Part shown: in pieces, positions 51,172 to 60,444 of the stretch
Layout of the letters: every line of letters starts with the position of its first letter
How positions within the stretch are numbered: the first letter of the stretch is position 1
NCBI RefSeq assembly: GCF_900105155.1
Contig: NZ_LT629762.1
Span: forward strand, 2,480,001 to 2,544,000
Length of the DNA stretch: 64,000 bases
From: Pseudomonas prosekii
GTDB taxonomy: Bacteria; Pseudomonadota; Gammaproteobacteria; Pseudomonadales; Pseudomonadaceae
Direction of reading: 5' to 3'
The notes under the pieces: model-generated
What the model saw: only the letters and a program-made list of their open reading frames with translations
The model's database searches: none
Told to the model about the DNA's origin: nothing
Position numbers and translations under genes: made by a program

Positions 51172-54100
51172 TTATTGCGCTTCTTTCTTCGGTTCGCGGA
51201 TTTTGTACCAGGCGACGTACAGCGCTGGCAGGAACAGCAGCGTCAGCAAGGTCGCGACGATAATCCCGCCGATCATCGCGTAGGCCATCGGCCCCCAGAA
51301 CACTTCGCGGGCAATCGGGATCATCCCCAGACTCGCCGCCGCAGCCGTCAGCAGAATCGGCCGACGACGATGCTCGGTGGCTTGCGACACCGCATCCCAC
51401 GGCTCAAGGCCTTCCTTCTCCAGCGCCTCGATTTGCGTCACCAGAATCACCGAGTTGCGGATGATGATGCCGATCAACGCGAGAATCCCGAGGATCGCCA
51501 CAAAGCCCATCGGCGTGCCGGTCGGAATCAGCGCCAAGACCACGCCAATCAACCCGAGCGGCGCGACGCTGGCGACCAGGAACAGCTTCTGCACGCTGTG
51601 CAACTGGATCATCAGGAACGTCGCCATCAGGAACAGCATCAGCGGCACAACCTTGGCAATCGGCCCTTGCGCCTTGGCGCTTTCCTCGACGGTGCCGCCG
51701 GTGGCGACCTTGTAACCCACCGGCAATTCGGCAGCGAATTTGTCGATGGTCGGTTGCAGCTGTTTCACCAGATCGGTCGGCTGGATCTCGTCGCGCACCG
51801 CAGCCTTGATGGTGATCGTCGGTTTGCGGTCGCGACGCCACACCAGCGGTTGCTCCAGCTCATAACGCACCGTGGCGAACGCCAGCAGCGGAATCGAGGT
51901 GCCGCTCGGCGTGACGATCTGCAGGTTTTGCAGGGTTTCCGGCGTGCCGCGCTCGGCATCCTCGGCGCGCCCGACGACGTTGATCAGGTAAATGTCATCG
52001 TCCACCTGAGTGATCGGCGAGCCAACGACAATGCTGTTCATCAGGTTGGCCACGTCTTCCGACGACAGCCCCAGTTGCCGCGCCTTGTCCTGGGCGATGT
52101 CGATGCGCAGGACTTTGCCCGGCTCGTTCCAGTCGTAGATGATTTCGCCGATGTGCGAGTTTTGATCCAGCGCGGTGGCCAGTGCGATGGCGTGTTTGCG
52201 CACCTGATCGATGTCCTTGCCGCTGACCCGGTACTGGATCGGCCGCCCTACCGGCGGGCCCATTTCCAGCGCCTGCACATAACTGCCGATACCGACGAAG
52301 TCCTTGCGCAGCCGCTCGCGCAAGCGCTGGCTCAACTCGGCGCGCGACTCCAGGCCTTTGCTGACGATGATCAATTGCGCGTAGTACGGGTTCTGCAATT
52401 GCTGGTCGAGCGGCAGATAGAAACGGATCGCACCTTCGCCGATGTAAGTGCTCCAGCGCACGATGTCCGGGTCGTCCTTGAACGTCGCTTCGAGCCTGTC
52501 CACAGCCTTGCGCGTTTCCTCGATCGAGGCGTTTTGCGGCAGGTTGAGGTCAACCAGAATCTCCGGCCGGTCCGAGGACGGGAAGAACTGGTTCTGCACG
52601 AACTGCATGGAAAACACCGACGCCGCGAACAACGCGATGGTGATACCGATGGCCCACCAGCGATGACGCATGGCCCAGAACATGCTCGCGTTGAACGCGC
52701 GGCCGATGCGCCCAGGCTCGGCGGAATGCGGCTTCACTTCGGCGCTGAGGATGTGCACGGCGATCACCGGCGCGAACAGTACCGCGACCACCCACGACAC
52801 TAGCATCGCCACGGCAATTACCGCGAACAGGGTGAAGGTGTACTCACCGGCGGAACTGGCGTTGAGGCCGATCGGCACAAAACCGGCGACGGTCACCAGC
52901 GTGCCGGTGAGCATCGGGAACGCGGTCGAGGTGTAGGCGTACGTGGCCGCCTGCTCCTTGGTTTCGCCCATTTCCAGGCGCGTGACCATCATCTCGACGG
53001 TGATCATCGCGTCGTCCACCAACAGGCCGAGGGCGATGATCAAGGCGCCGAGGGAAATCCGCTGCATGGTGATGCCGCTGTATTCCATGAAGACGAAAAC
53101 CATCGCCAGCACCAGCGGAATCGAGCACGCCACCACCAGACCGGCGCGCACGCCGAGGCTGATGAAGCTGACGATCAACACAATCACCACCGCTTCAAAC
53201 AACGCGCTGGTGAAACCGCCGACGGCTTTTTCCACCACCGCGGCCTGATCGGAGACGTTGTTGACGCCGACGCCCACCGGCAGGTCGGCGGTCAGGTCGG
53301 TCATGCGCTGGTGCAGCGACTTGCCGAATTCCTGGATGTTGCCGCCCTTCTTCATCGCAATCGCCAGACCGATGGCCGGGCGACCGTTGAAGCGGAATTG
53401 CGGGGTTGCCGGGTCGACATAACCACGGCTGATTTCAGCGATATCGGCCAGTCGATAGAAGCGATCATTGAGCCGCAGATTGACGTCGGCCAAGTCCTTC
53501 TCGGACGCAAACTGCCCGGAAGTGCGCACCGAAATACGCTCCGGCCCGGCCTCAATGACACCGGCCGGGGTCACCGCGTTCTGGGATTGCAGGCTCTGCA
53601 CCACTTGACGCTGATCGATGCCCAGCGCCGCGAGTTTGCGCGTCGAGAAGTTCAGGTACAGGACTTCATCCTGCTCGCCGATCATCTCGACTTTTCCCAA
53701 GCCAGGCACGTCGCGAATCGCCGCGCGCACCTGCTCGACGTAATCGCGCAACTGGCGCATCGACAGGCCGTCGGCGGTAAACGCATACACCGAACCGTAG
53801 ACATCGCCGAATTCGTCGTTGAATCCCGGCCCTTGCAAGCCCTGCGGGAAGTCGCCGCGAATGTCGTTGATCTTCTTGCGCACCTGGTACCAGATTTCCG
53901 GGATGTCCTTGGCGCTGGTGGTGTCGCGCAGGTACACGAACACCGTGGATTCACCGGGCCGCGTGTAGCTTTTCACGTAGTCGAGGGAATCGAGTTCCTC
54001 GAGTTTTTTCTCGATGCGGTCAGTGACCTGCTTGAGGGTTTCTTCCTGGGTCGCGCCCGGCCAGCGGGTTTGAATCACCATGGTTTTGATGGTGAAGGAG

Positions 54101-54225
54101 GGGTCTTCCTCGCGGCCAAGGTTCATGTACGAGAACACGCCCATCAGCAACGCGACGAACATCAGATACCAGACAAACGACTGATGTTTGAGGGCCCATT
54201 CGGATAAGTTGAAACTCCCTTTCAT
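51172..54225 (-). CDS. triC: RND efflux transporter, TriC-like
   Basis: A 1017-residue inner membrane proton antiporter with the RND plan of 12 transmembrane segments and two large periplasmic loops. The TM4 proton-relay region reads LIIALGLLVDDAMITVEMMV. The N-terminus MKGSFNLSEWALKHQSFVWY and the pairing with two adaptors match TriC of TriABC, which exports triclosan with OpmH in P. aeruginosa. No outer membrane channel gene is present, as in the triABC operon. Coupled to triB by ATGA. The symbol rests on operon structure and recalled similarity. Confidence 0.87.
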   Translation of the reverse strand: MKGSFNLSEWALKHQSFVWYLMFVALLMGVFSYMNLGREEDPSFTIKTMVIQTRWPGATQEETLKQVTDRIEKKLEELDSLDYVKSYTRPGESTVFVYLRDTTSAKDIPEIWYQVRKKINDIRGDFPQGLQGPGFNDEFGDVYGSVYAFTADGLSMRQLRDYVEQVRAAIRDVPGLGKVEMIGEQDEVLYLNFSTRKLAALGIDQRQVVQSLQSQNAVTPAGVIEAGPERISVRTSGQFASEKDLADVNLRLNDRFYRLADIAEISRGYVDPATPQFRFNGRPAIGLAIAMKKGGNIQEFGKSLHQRMTDLTADLPVGVGVNNVSDQAAVVEKAVGGFTSALFEAVVIVLIVSFISLGVRAGLVVACSIPLVLAMVFVFMEYSGITMQRISLGALIIALGLLVDDAMITVEMMVTRLEMGETKEQAATYAYTSTAFPMLTGTLVTVAGFVPIGLNASSAGEYTFTLFAVIAVAMLVSWVVAVLFAPVIAVHILSAEVKPHSAEPGRIGRAFNASMFWAMRHRWWAIGITIALFAASVFSMQFVQNQFFPSSDRPEILVDLNLPQNASIEETRKAVDRLEATFKDDPDIVRWSTYIGEGAIRFYLPLDQQLQNPYYAQLIIVSKGLESRAELSQRLRERLRKDFVGIGSYVQALEMGPPVGRPIQYRVSGKDIDQVRKHAIALATALDQNSHIGEIIYDWNEPGKVLRIDIAQDKARQLGLSSEDVANLMNSIVVGSPITQVDDDIYLINVVGRAEDAERGTPETLQNLQIVTPSGTSIPLLAFATVRYELEQPLVWRRDRKPTITIKAAVRDEIQPTDLVKQLQPTIDKFAAELPVGYKVATGGTVEESAKAQGPIAKVVPLMLFLMATFLMIQLHSVQKLFLVASVAPLGLIGVVLALIPTGTPMGFVAILGILALIGIIIRNSVILVTQIEALEKEGLEPWDAVSQATEHRRRPILLTAAAASLGMIPIAREVFWGPMAYAMIGGIIVATLLTLLFLPALYVAWYKIREPKKEAQ

Positions 54226-55289
54226 CGCGGGCTTTCCTCGTCGATTTTGACTTTTTGCCCGGGTTTCAGGCTGTTCACACCGGCACTGACCACGCGCTCA
54301 CCGGACTTCACACCGCTGGCCAGGACCACGGTCGAATCGGTGCGGCTGATCAGGCTGACGTCACGCGGGGCAACCGTCTGGCTCTGCGGATCGACGACCC
54401 AGATGCGGCTTTTGCCATCGACCTCTTGCAGCGCGCTGAGCGGCAATTCGAGGCGCGGCTTGATCGCCGAGCTGAGCGTTACGCTGATCGCCGTACCGAG
54501 GCGAAAGCCCGCTGGGGTGTCGGTCAGCGTCAGGCGCGCGCGGCGAGTACGGGTCGCACTTTGTGCCTGCGGTTCGATTTCACGAATGATCGCGGTGCTG
54601 GTGATGCTCGGGTCCAGTTGCGAGGCGACCTGAAACACCACGTCCGCCGGCAACTGATCGACGAGGCTGTCGGGCAGGTCGATCACCGCTTCCTTGATGT
54701 CCGGTTGCGCCAGCGTCACCACTTGCTGGCCGGCGGTGACGACCTGGCCCGCCTCGGCGTTCCACGCGGTGACGATGGCTTTGTGATCGGCGCGCAGTTG
54801 CACGTAGTTGAGCTGGTCCTTGGCCTGATCGACCGACGCCTTGGCTTGATCGAGCGAGGCCTGGGTGGTTTTCAGGTCAGTCTGGGCGATGTCCAGTTGC
54901 GCCTGCGCGCCGACCCCGCGATCAAACAATTCCTGCTGGCGGCGGGCGCTGGCCTGGGTGTTGATGAACTGCGCGCGGATCCGCGCCAGATCACCTTCGG
55001 CGGCGCGCAACTGGTTCTGTTGATCGGTCGGGTCGAGGGTGGCGAGCAACGCGCCCTTCTGCACTTCGGCGCCGACATCGACCTCACGGCTGGCGATCCG
55101 CCCCGGAATGCGGAAACCGACATTGCTTTCGTAACGCGCCTGAATGCTCCCGGCGAACCGCCCGAGGTCTTCCTGATTCAGCGCTTTGACTTCAATCGAC
55201 AAGACCGGGCGCACCGGCTCCGGCGGCGCCTCTTCTTTCGAGCACGCGGCCAGCAGCAAGCCGGCAGACAGCAGCATCAGGCGCTTCAT
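54222..55289 (-). CDS. triB: Periplasmic adaptor lipoprotein, TriB-like
   Basis: A 355-residue membrane fusion protein. The lipobox LLLAAC puts lipidated Cys at residue 16. A biotinyl-lipoyl part (IASREVDVGAEVQKGALLAT), a long alpha-hairpin and a beta-barrel/membrane-proximal end (SRIWVVDPQSQTVAPRDVSL) follow. Two different adaptors in one RND operon is the TriABC arrangement. Overlaps triA and triC by four bases each. Confidence 0.85.
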   Translation of the reverse strand: MKRLMLLSAGLLLAACSKEEAPPEPVRPVLSIEVKALNQEDLGRFAGSIQARYESNVGFRIPGRIASREVDVGAEVQKGALLATLDPTDQQNQLRAAEGDLARIRAQFINTQASARRQQELFDRGVGAQAQLDIAQTDLKTTQASLDQAKASVDQAKDQLNYVQLRADHKAIVTAWNAEAGQVVTAGQQVVTLAQPDIKEAVIDLPDSLVDQLPADVVFQVASQLDPSITSTAIIREIEPQAQSATRTRRARLTLTDTPAGFRLGTAISVTLSSAIKPRLELPLSALQEVDGKSRIWVVDPQSQTVAPRDVSLISRTDSTVVLASGVKSGERVVSAGVNSLKPGQKVKIDEESPR

Positions 55290-56389
55290 TGGTCAGCCCC
55301 CGGCGCCAGATCCTTGTAGGTGTTTTCGGCGATTTCCACTTTCATTCCCGGGTGCAGCAGTTGGCCGCCAGCGATGATGACTTTCTGCCCGGCGTCGAGG
55401 CCGTCGCTGACGATGACTTTGCCGGTCAGGTAGCGGCCGACGGTGACGTTGTGCAATTGCGCTTTACCGTCGCCGTCGACCAGCCACACGGCGGGTTCGC
55501 TGAGGTTTTTGGTCAGCGCCGACCAGGGCAGTTCGACGGCGGATTTGCCGGCGGTTTTCGCCGTGGCGCTGACCACCGAGCCGAGTTGCATGCCTTCGGG
55601 CAGGCCATGCAGGGTGACTTTGACTTGCACGGTGCCGGTTTGCGCCGAGACCGCCGGGGTGATTTCGCGCACGGTGCCGGTGGTTTTTATGTTCGGATTG
55701 CCGAGCAGGCTGACCACCAGCGACTTGTCCGAGGGCGGCTCGGCCAGCAGCGATTCGTAGACGTTGAACACGGCATCGCGCTCGCCGTCACGCGCGAGGC
55801 TGAAGATCGGCACGGTGGCTTGCACCACTTGCCCGACTTCGGCCTGGCGCGCGGTAATGATGCCCGGCGCTTCGGAAATCAACGAGGTGTAGCTCAGTTG
55901 TTCGCGCGCGTTGGCCAGTTGTGCCTGAGCGGCGGTCAGCGCGCTCTGGCTGCTGCGCAAGGCGGCTTGCGCAGCGTCGAATTCGCTTTGGCTGGTGTAA
56001 CCCTTGGGCAGGAGTTTTTGCTGGCGGACGAACGCGGCGGCGGTCTGTTTGACCCGCGCCTGTTCGGCAACGACTTGCGCCTGGGCGGAATTGACGTTGG
56101 TCTGCAGGTCTTTCGGGTCGAGTCTGGCCAATACCTGTTTGGCCGAAACCCGGTCGCCGACCTCGACTTTGCGCTCGATGATTTTGCCGCCGACACGGAA
56201 CGACAACTCGGTCTGCACGCGCGCCTGGACATCGCCGGTGAGCGTCACCGCAGCGGCGTAATCAGCCGGCTGCACCGCTTGCACGAACACCCGTGGCAGG
56301 TCTTTTTCGACTGGTTTTTCATCACCACATGCCGTCAGCAGAGCAACAACGCCCAGCCCCGCCATAATTTTCAACCCGGTACCCGCCAT
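55286..56389 (-). CDS. triA: Periplasmic adaptor lipoprotein, TriA-like
   Basis: A 367-residue membrane fusion protein. The lipobox LLTAC gives Cys21. The lipoyl half motif is KVEVGDRVSAKQVLARLDPK, then a coiled-coil hairpin (VVAEQARVKQTAAAFVRQQK) and the C-terminal barrel with PAVWLVDGDGKAQLHNVTVG. First gene of the operon; GGAGTCTGC precedes the ATG. Promoter lies in 56390-56519. Confidence 0.86.
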   Translation of the reverse strand: MAGTGLKIMAGLGVVALLTACGDEKPVEKDLPRVFVQAVQPADYAAAVTLTGDVQARVQTELSFRVGGKIIERKVEVGDRVSAKQVLARLDPKDLQTNVNSAQAQVVAEQARVKQTAAAFVRQQKLLPKGYTSQSEFDAAQAALRSSQSALTAAQAQLANAREQLSYTSLISEAPGIITARQAEVGQVVQATVPIFSLARDGERDAVFNVYESLLAEPPSDKSLVVSLLGNPNIKTTGTVREITPAVSAQTGTVQVKVTLHGLPEGMQLGSVVSATAKTAGKSAVELPWSALTKNLSEPAVWLVDGDGKAQLHNVTVGRYLTGKVIVSDGLDAGQKVIIAGGQLLHPGMKVEIAENTYKDLAPGADQ

Positions 56390-56519
56390 GCAGACTCCTT
56401 TTCGTGGTACGAACGTGCAAGTGACGATACGACTGTGAGCTTAGAACAGGGTTCAACGCCCGCTAGGGTTTACTGCAAACCGTGTGGCTGACACTCAATC
56501 CCGCCGCCCAACGATGACC

Positions 56520-56629
56520 TGTGGCGAGGGGGCTCGCCCCCGTTCGACTGCGCAGCAGGCGTATTTGGTATTTCTGACAAAACAACGGGGCCGCTTCGCA
56601 GCCCAACGGGGGCAAGCCCCCTCGCCACA
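56520..56629. repeat. REP palindrome pair, GTGGCGAGGGGGCTTGCCCC type
   Basis: Inverted arms at 56520-56544 and 56605-56629 with a GGGCCGCTTCGCAGCCC-type inner hairpin, between divergent triA and the ATPase gene. Confidence 0.9.
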
Positions 56630-56706
56630 AAGGCTCGCTCCCGCAAGGGATCTTCAAGTTGCCGAAGATAAGGCAAACTGCCCCGCTACGCAGCAGGAAG
56701 CTTCCC

Positions 56707-57867
56707 ATGCTCAAGACTCTCGCGGTGGCCAATTACCGCTCGATCAATAAATTGGTGATTCCGCTGGGCCGGTTGAACCTGATCACCGGCCCCAATGGCA
56801 GCGGCAAATCCAACCTCTATCGCGCGTTGCGCCTGTTGGCGGAAACCGCTCAGGGTGGCGTGATCAATGCGCTGGCGCGTGAGGGCGGGCTCGATTCGAC
56901 GTTCTGGGCCGGCCCGGAAACCATCAGCCGCCGCATGCGCAACGGCGAAGTGCCGATTGAAGCCACCGTGCGCCAAGGCGTCAAACGCCTGCGCCTGGGG
57001 TTTGCCGGGGAAGATTTCAGTTATTCGATTGCCTTGGGCCTGCCGGAGAAAACCCTTTCGTACTTTTCCCTCGACCCGGAAATCAAAAAGGAATGCATCT
57101 GGTCCGGCCCGCACTATCGCCCCGCGAGCCTGCTGGTGGACCGCGAGGGCCCGATGATTCGCGCGCGCGAAGGCCGCAGTTGGGACGTACTGGCGCAGCA
57201 CACACCGAATTTCGACAGCCTGTTCGATCAGGTCGGCAGTTTCCGCACTTCACCGGAAGTCATGCACCTGCGCGAATTCATCCGCCGCTGGCGCTTCTAC
57301 GATCACTTTCGCAGCGACGCCGACGCCCCGGTGCGCCAGCCGCAACTGGGCACGCGCACGCCGGTGCTGCACCACGACGGTCGCGACCTCGCCGCCGCGT
57401 TGCAGACTATCCGCGAGATCGGCGATCCCGAGGCGCTGCAAGCCGCGATCAGCGACGCCTTCCCCGGCGCGCGACTGAACATCGCGCCGCTACAGGGCGG
57501 GCGGTTTGCGATTGAGTTTTATCAGGAAGGTTTGCTGCGGCCATTGTCGGCGGCGGAATTGTCCGATGGCACGTTGCGCTATCTGTTGCTGGTCGCGGCG
57601 CTGCTGACGCCCCGGCCGCCGACGCTGATGGTGCTGAACGAGCCGGAAACCAGCCTGCACCCGGACCTCTTGCCGGCGCTGGCGCGCTTGATCATCCGCG
57701 CGTCCGAGCAGTGTCAGGTGTGGGTGGTGTCGCACGCGCGGCAGTTGATTTCAGCGCTGCAGGAAGACCTGGAATGCAATTGCATCGTGCTGGAGAAAAC
57801 CCTGGGCCAGACCGGGATTGTCGGCCAGCGGATGCTGGATGAACCGGCGTGGAACTGGCCGGATTGA
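56707..57867 (+). CDS. AAA family ATPase, SMC/OLD-like without nuclease domain
   Basis: A 386-residue ABC-type ATPase. Walker A GPNGSGKSN is at residues 28-36, a signature-like ELSDGTLRYLLLVAALLTPR late, Walker B LMVLNEPETSLHPDLL, and the H-switch VWVVSHARQL. It matches the RecF/OLD-like AAA_21 group. No TOPRIM nuclease domain follows and no partner gene is adjacent, so a role in DNA repair or defence is open. CAGGAAGCTTCCC precedes the ATG at 56707. Flanked by a REP pair and a MITE-like element. Confidence 0.82.
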   Translation: MLKTLAVANYRSINKLVIPLGRLNLITGPNGSGKSNLYRALRLLAETAQGGVINALAREGGLDSTFWAGPETISRRMRNGEVPIEATVRQGVKRLRLGFAGEDFSYSIALGLPEKTLSYFSLDPEIKKECIWSGPHYRPASLLVDREGPMIRAREGRSWDVLAQHTPNFDSLFDQVGSFRTSPEVMHLREFIRRWRFYDHFRSDADAPVRQPQLGTRTPVLHHDGRDLAAALQTIREIGDPEALQAAISDAFPGARLNIAPLQGGRFAIEFYQEGLLRPLSAAELSDGTLRYLLLVAALLTPRPPTLMVLNEPETSLHPDLLPALARLIIRASEQCQVWVVSHARQLISALQEDLECNCIVLEKTLGQTGIVGQRMLDEPAWNWPD

Positions 57868-57885
57868 GTGTCGGGCTTGAGAATG

Positions 57886-58120
57886 CCCCTCACCCTAACC
57901 CTCTCCCCAAAGGGGCGAGGGGACTGACCGAGGTGTTCTTAGAGCTGCATCGACCTGAAAAACCGAGTTGAACTCAGGCTCTGAAGAGAATTAACACTCG
58001 AAATATCGAGCCGAACTCAGGCTTGAAAAGACGATACGTCTGCCGAACCTATACTTTGAAAAGCATGAAGATCGGCTCCCTTTCCCCTCTCCCCTCTGGG
58101 GAGAGGGTTGGGGTGAGGGG
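57886..58120. mobile_element. MITE-like element, expanded single unit
   Basis: The left end CCCCTCACCCTAACCCTCTC is at 57886; the right end finishes at 58120 (GGTTGGGGTGAGGGG, one base diverged). The interior repeats GAGTTGAACTCAGGC / GAGCCGAACTCAGGC, showing partial internal duplication. It is 18 bp past the ATPase stop and fills the gap to the pseudogene. Confidence 0.75.
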
Positions 58121-58155
58121 TTGGTTCTCAGCCACACCGCAGAATCAACAGAGAA

Positions 58156-58610
58156 TCACCCTTGCCACTTGCCACCTTCAACAATCACGCTTTCAGGCTT
58201 GGTGTCGTCGCTCAGTTCTTTGCGCACGTATTGGTCGTACAGTTTGAGCAGATACTTCTCTTCACCCAACTTCACCAACTCGGTGTTCACCCAATCGCGC
58301 AGTTCGATATTGCCCTTCTTCACCGCTGGCGCAATCGGTGCTTCGGCGCCCAGAGTCTGCTCCAGCACCCGGTAGCCGGGGTTTTGTTTGGCCCAGCTGA
58401 ACAGCACCAGATTGTCCTGCGCATAGGCATCACCGCGACCATTGGCCAGTGCTTGCAGCGACTCGGAGTTTTTCTCGAACTTGAGCAATTTCCAGTCCGG
58501 GTGATTTTTCGTCAGCCAGATATCCGCCGTGGTGCCCGTTGTGACGATGGTCGTGCGGCTCGCCAAGTCGTCCAGGGTTTTCACCGAGCTGCCCTGCGGC
58601 AGCAAGGCTT
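58156..58610 (-). pseudogene. Family-3 amino acid-binding protein, 5'-truncated
   Basis: About 150 residues match the C-terminal half of a polar amino acid ABC transporter binding protein: SSVKTLDDLASRTTIVTTGT, LQALANGRGDAYAQDNLVLF and a normal C-terminus. The open frame begins with unrelated residues (MISICFSGIKFCF), and the signal peptide and first lobe are gone. Full-length members have ~270 residues. No transporter partners are nearby. The breakpoint is near 58605-58620. Confidence 0.8.
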
Positions 58611-58741
58611 GCAAAAAGCAGAATTTAATACCGCTAAAGCATATTGATATCACGCAAAAAACTATCTGCGGATGTGCGCTGAAAGCGGCGAAGGAGCGGA
58701 GAAAAGTTGATCGATCAGATTTCCTGAATCACACAAATCCT

Positions 58742-58831
58742 TGTGGGAGCGAGCTTGCTCGCGATGGCTGACTGACATTCGAAACTTGCATCGCCTGACC
58801 CGGCGCTATCGCGAGCAAGCTCGCTCCCACA
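58742..58831. repeat. REP palindrome pair, GTGGGAGCGAGCTTGCTCGC type
   Basis: Inverted arms at 58742-58765 and 58808-58831, between the pseudogene and the metQ terminator. Nothing else is seen in 58620-58848. Confidence 0.88.
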
Positions 58832-58848
58832 TGGGTCTGCGGCGCACG

Positions 58849-58884
58849 CAAAAACGCCGACGCTGTAGCAGCCGTCGGCGTTGA
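58849..58884 (-). terminator. Intrinsic terminator of the orphan metQ
   Basis: Read on the minus strand: AACGCCGACG pairs with CGTCGGCGTT across a ten-base loop and runs into TTTTTGCG. Confidence 0.85.
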
Positions 58885-58914
58885 AACCTTGAAGGGGTTT
58901 GGTGCTGCGTCGAA

Positions 58915-59697
58915 TCAGAACGCCGGCAGTACGGCGCCGCTGTATTTCTTCTCGATGAACGCTTTCACTTCCGGGCTGGTCAAGGCTTTGGCCAGTTTCT
59001 GGATGGCGTCGCTGTCCTTGTTGTCCGGACGCGCCACCAGGAAGTTCACGTAAGGCGAATCCGCGCCTTCGATGACCAACGCGTCTTTAGCCGGGTTCAG
59101 ACCTGCTTCCAGCGCGTAGTTGGTGTTGATCATGTCCAGGTCGACTTGATCCAGCACACGCGGGAGCATGGCCGATTCGAGTTCCTTGAACTTGAAGTTG
59201 CGCGGGTTCTTGGCGATATCTTTCGGCGTCGCCAAAGCGTTTTTCGGGTCTTTCAACTCGATCAGGCCAGCCTTCTGCAGCAGGATCAGGGCACGGCCGC
59301 TGTTGCTGCCTTCGTTAGGGATGGCGATGGTGGCGCCGTCCTTCAGGTCAGCCAGGCTTTTGACTTTCTTCGAGTAGCCGCCGAACGGTTCGACGTGCAC
59401 GCCGATCACGGTGACCAGGTTAGTGCCCTTGCCTTTGTTGAAGCTGTCCAGGTACGGCAGGGTCTGGAAGTAGTTGGCGTCCAGACGCTTCTGATCGACC
59501 TGTACGTTCGGCTGAACGTAGTCGGTGAAGACTTTGATTTCCAGATCCACGCCTTCTTTGGCGAGGGTCGGTTTGATCAGTTCAAGAATCTCGGCGTGTG
59601 GGACCGGGGTCGCCGCAACCACCAGTTTCTCGCCGGCCTGGGCCAGGCCAGCAGTCAGGGCAGCCGCCAGTGCGGTGAACAACAGAACCTTTTTCAT
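58915..59697 (-). CDS. MetQ-family substrate-binding protein, orphan
   Basis: A 260-residue periplasmic NlpA-family protein. The signal peptide ends LTAGLAQA-GEKLV, without a lipobox. Family motifs include VVAATPVPHAEILELIKPTL, YVQPNVQVDQKRLDANYFQT, FGGYSKKVKSL and AIPNEGSNSGRALILLQKAG. It is closer to true MetQ than the protein at 47635. No ATPase or permease is adjacent: it may work with a distant MetNI or with the one at 48447. The upstream gap holds REP copies and an IS element. Confidence 0.9.
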   Translation of the reverse strand: MKKVLLFTALAAALTAGLAQAGEKLVVAATPVPHAEILELIKPTLAKEGVDLEIKVFTDYVQPNVQVDQKRLDANYFQTLPYLDSFNKGKGTNLVTVIGVHVEPFGGYSKKVKSLADLKDGATIAIPNEGSNSGRALILLQKAGLIELKDPKNALATPKDIAKNPRNFKFKELESAMLPRVLDQVDLDMINTNYALEAGLNPAKDALVIEGADSPYVNFLVARPDNKDSDAIQKLAKALTSPEVKAFIEKKYSGAVLPAF

Positions 59698-59873
59698 GCA
59701 GTGTCCTTATCGAAAATCACGGTCGCCAGTGGCGACGGCTATTAGTACGAGTGCCAGTGATGTGCTATCGCTGGCGTGAGGCGGACAATACCGGGATTTT
59801 TTATTCCCGAACAATATCTTTTATTCACTTTCATATTCCATTTTGTTCATACACCTCTGGCTCGCGCATTACC

Positions 59874-60068
59874 CGTAGGAGCGAGGCTTGCCCGCGAAGG
59901 CGTCCTTGCTGATACACCGCGTCGTTTCGGTTCGCGAGCAAGCTTTGCTCCTACAGGGGACGGCGTTTTGCCGATGCACCGCGTCGTTTCGGTTCGCGAG
60001 CAAGCTTTGCTCCTACAGGGGACGGCGTCTTGCCGGATGCACCGCGTCGTCTGCTTCGCGAGCAAGCT
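59874..60068. repeat. REP array with ~63-bp tandem units, interrupted by an IS
   Basis: After a GTAGGAGCGAGGCTTGCCCG copy (59876), units containing CACCGCGTCGTTTCGGTTCG and CAAGCTTTGCTCCTACAGGG recur from about 59913 and 59975; a third starts near 60037 and is cut after CAAGCT. It resumes as GCTTTGCTCCTACAGGG at 61318, past the IS. Confidence 0.8.
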
Positions 60069-60108
60069 TGAACTGGCCTAATGATTTTGGACACTTCAAT
60101 CGGGCGCT

Positions 60109-60444
60109 ATGATGGCGCCCAAATCTGAGGTGTTTTTGGATATGCGTAATTCTTATTCAACTGAGTTCAAACTCAAGGCTGCTGGCATGGTGCTGGATGA
60201 GGGGATATCGGTTCCCGAGGTTTGCGCCAGTTTAGATATTGGCCCTACCGCCTTGCGTCGCTGGGTCGATCAGGTGCGTAAAGAACGCCAGGGTTCGACC
60301 CCGGTGGGAGCCAAAGCGATCACGGCTGACCAGCGAGAAATTCAGGAACTCAAAGCCTTGCTCAGGCAAAAAGACCGGGATATCGAAATCCTAAAAAAGG
60401 CCAGTGCTCTCCTGCTGTTGGACGCCAAAGATCATTCTCACTGA
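60109..60444 (+). CDS. IS3-family transposase OrfA
   Basis: A 111-residue protein. The helix-turn-helix of IS3 OrfA spans STEFKLKAAGMVLDEGISVP to DIGPTALRRWVDQVRKE, followed by a leucine zipper (EIQELKALLRQKDRDIEILK). A second ATG at 60142 (MRNSYSTEF) is also possible. It ends in the zone overlapped by orfB and contains the slippery site. Confidence 0.88.
   Translation: MMAPKSEVFLDMRNSYSTEFKLKAAGMVLDEGISVPEVCASLDIGPTALRRWVDQVRKERQGSTPVGAKAITADQREIQELKALLRQKDRDIEILKKASALLLLDAKDHSH
60393..60399 (+). other. A-AAA-AAG programmed -1 frameshift site
   Basis: The heptamer is in the orfA frame as CTA AAA AAG. A -1 slip enters the orfB frame, which then reads through LINELGERYGVNDCCRVFEV into OrfB, giving an OrfAB transposase. 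Confidence 0.85.
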
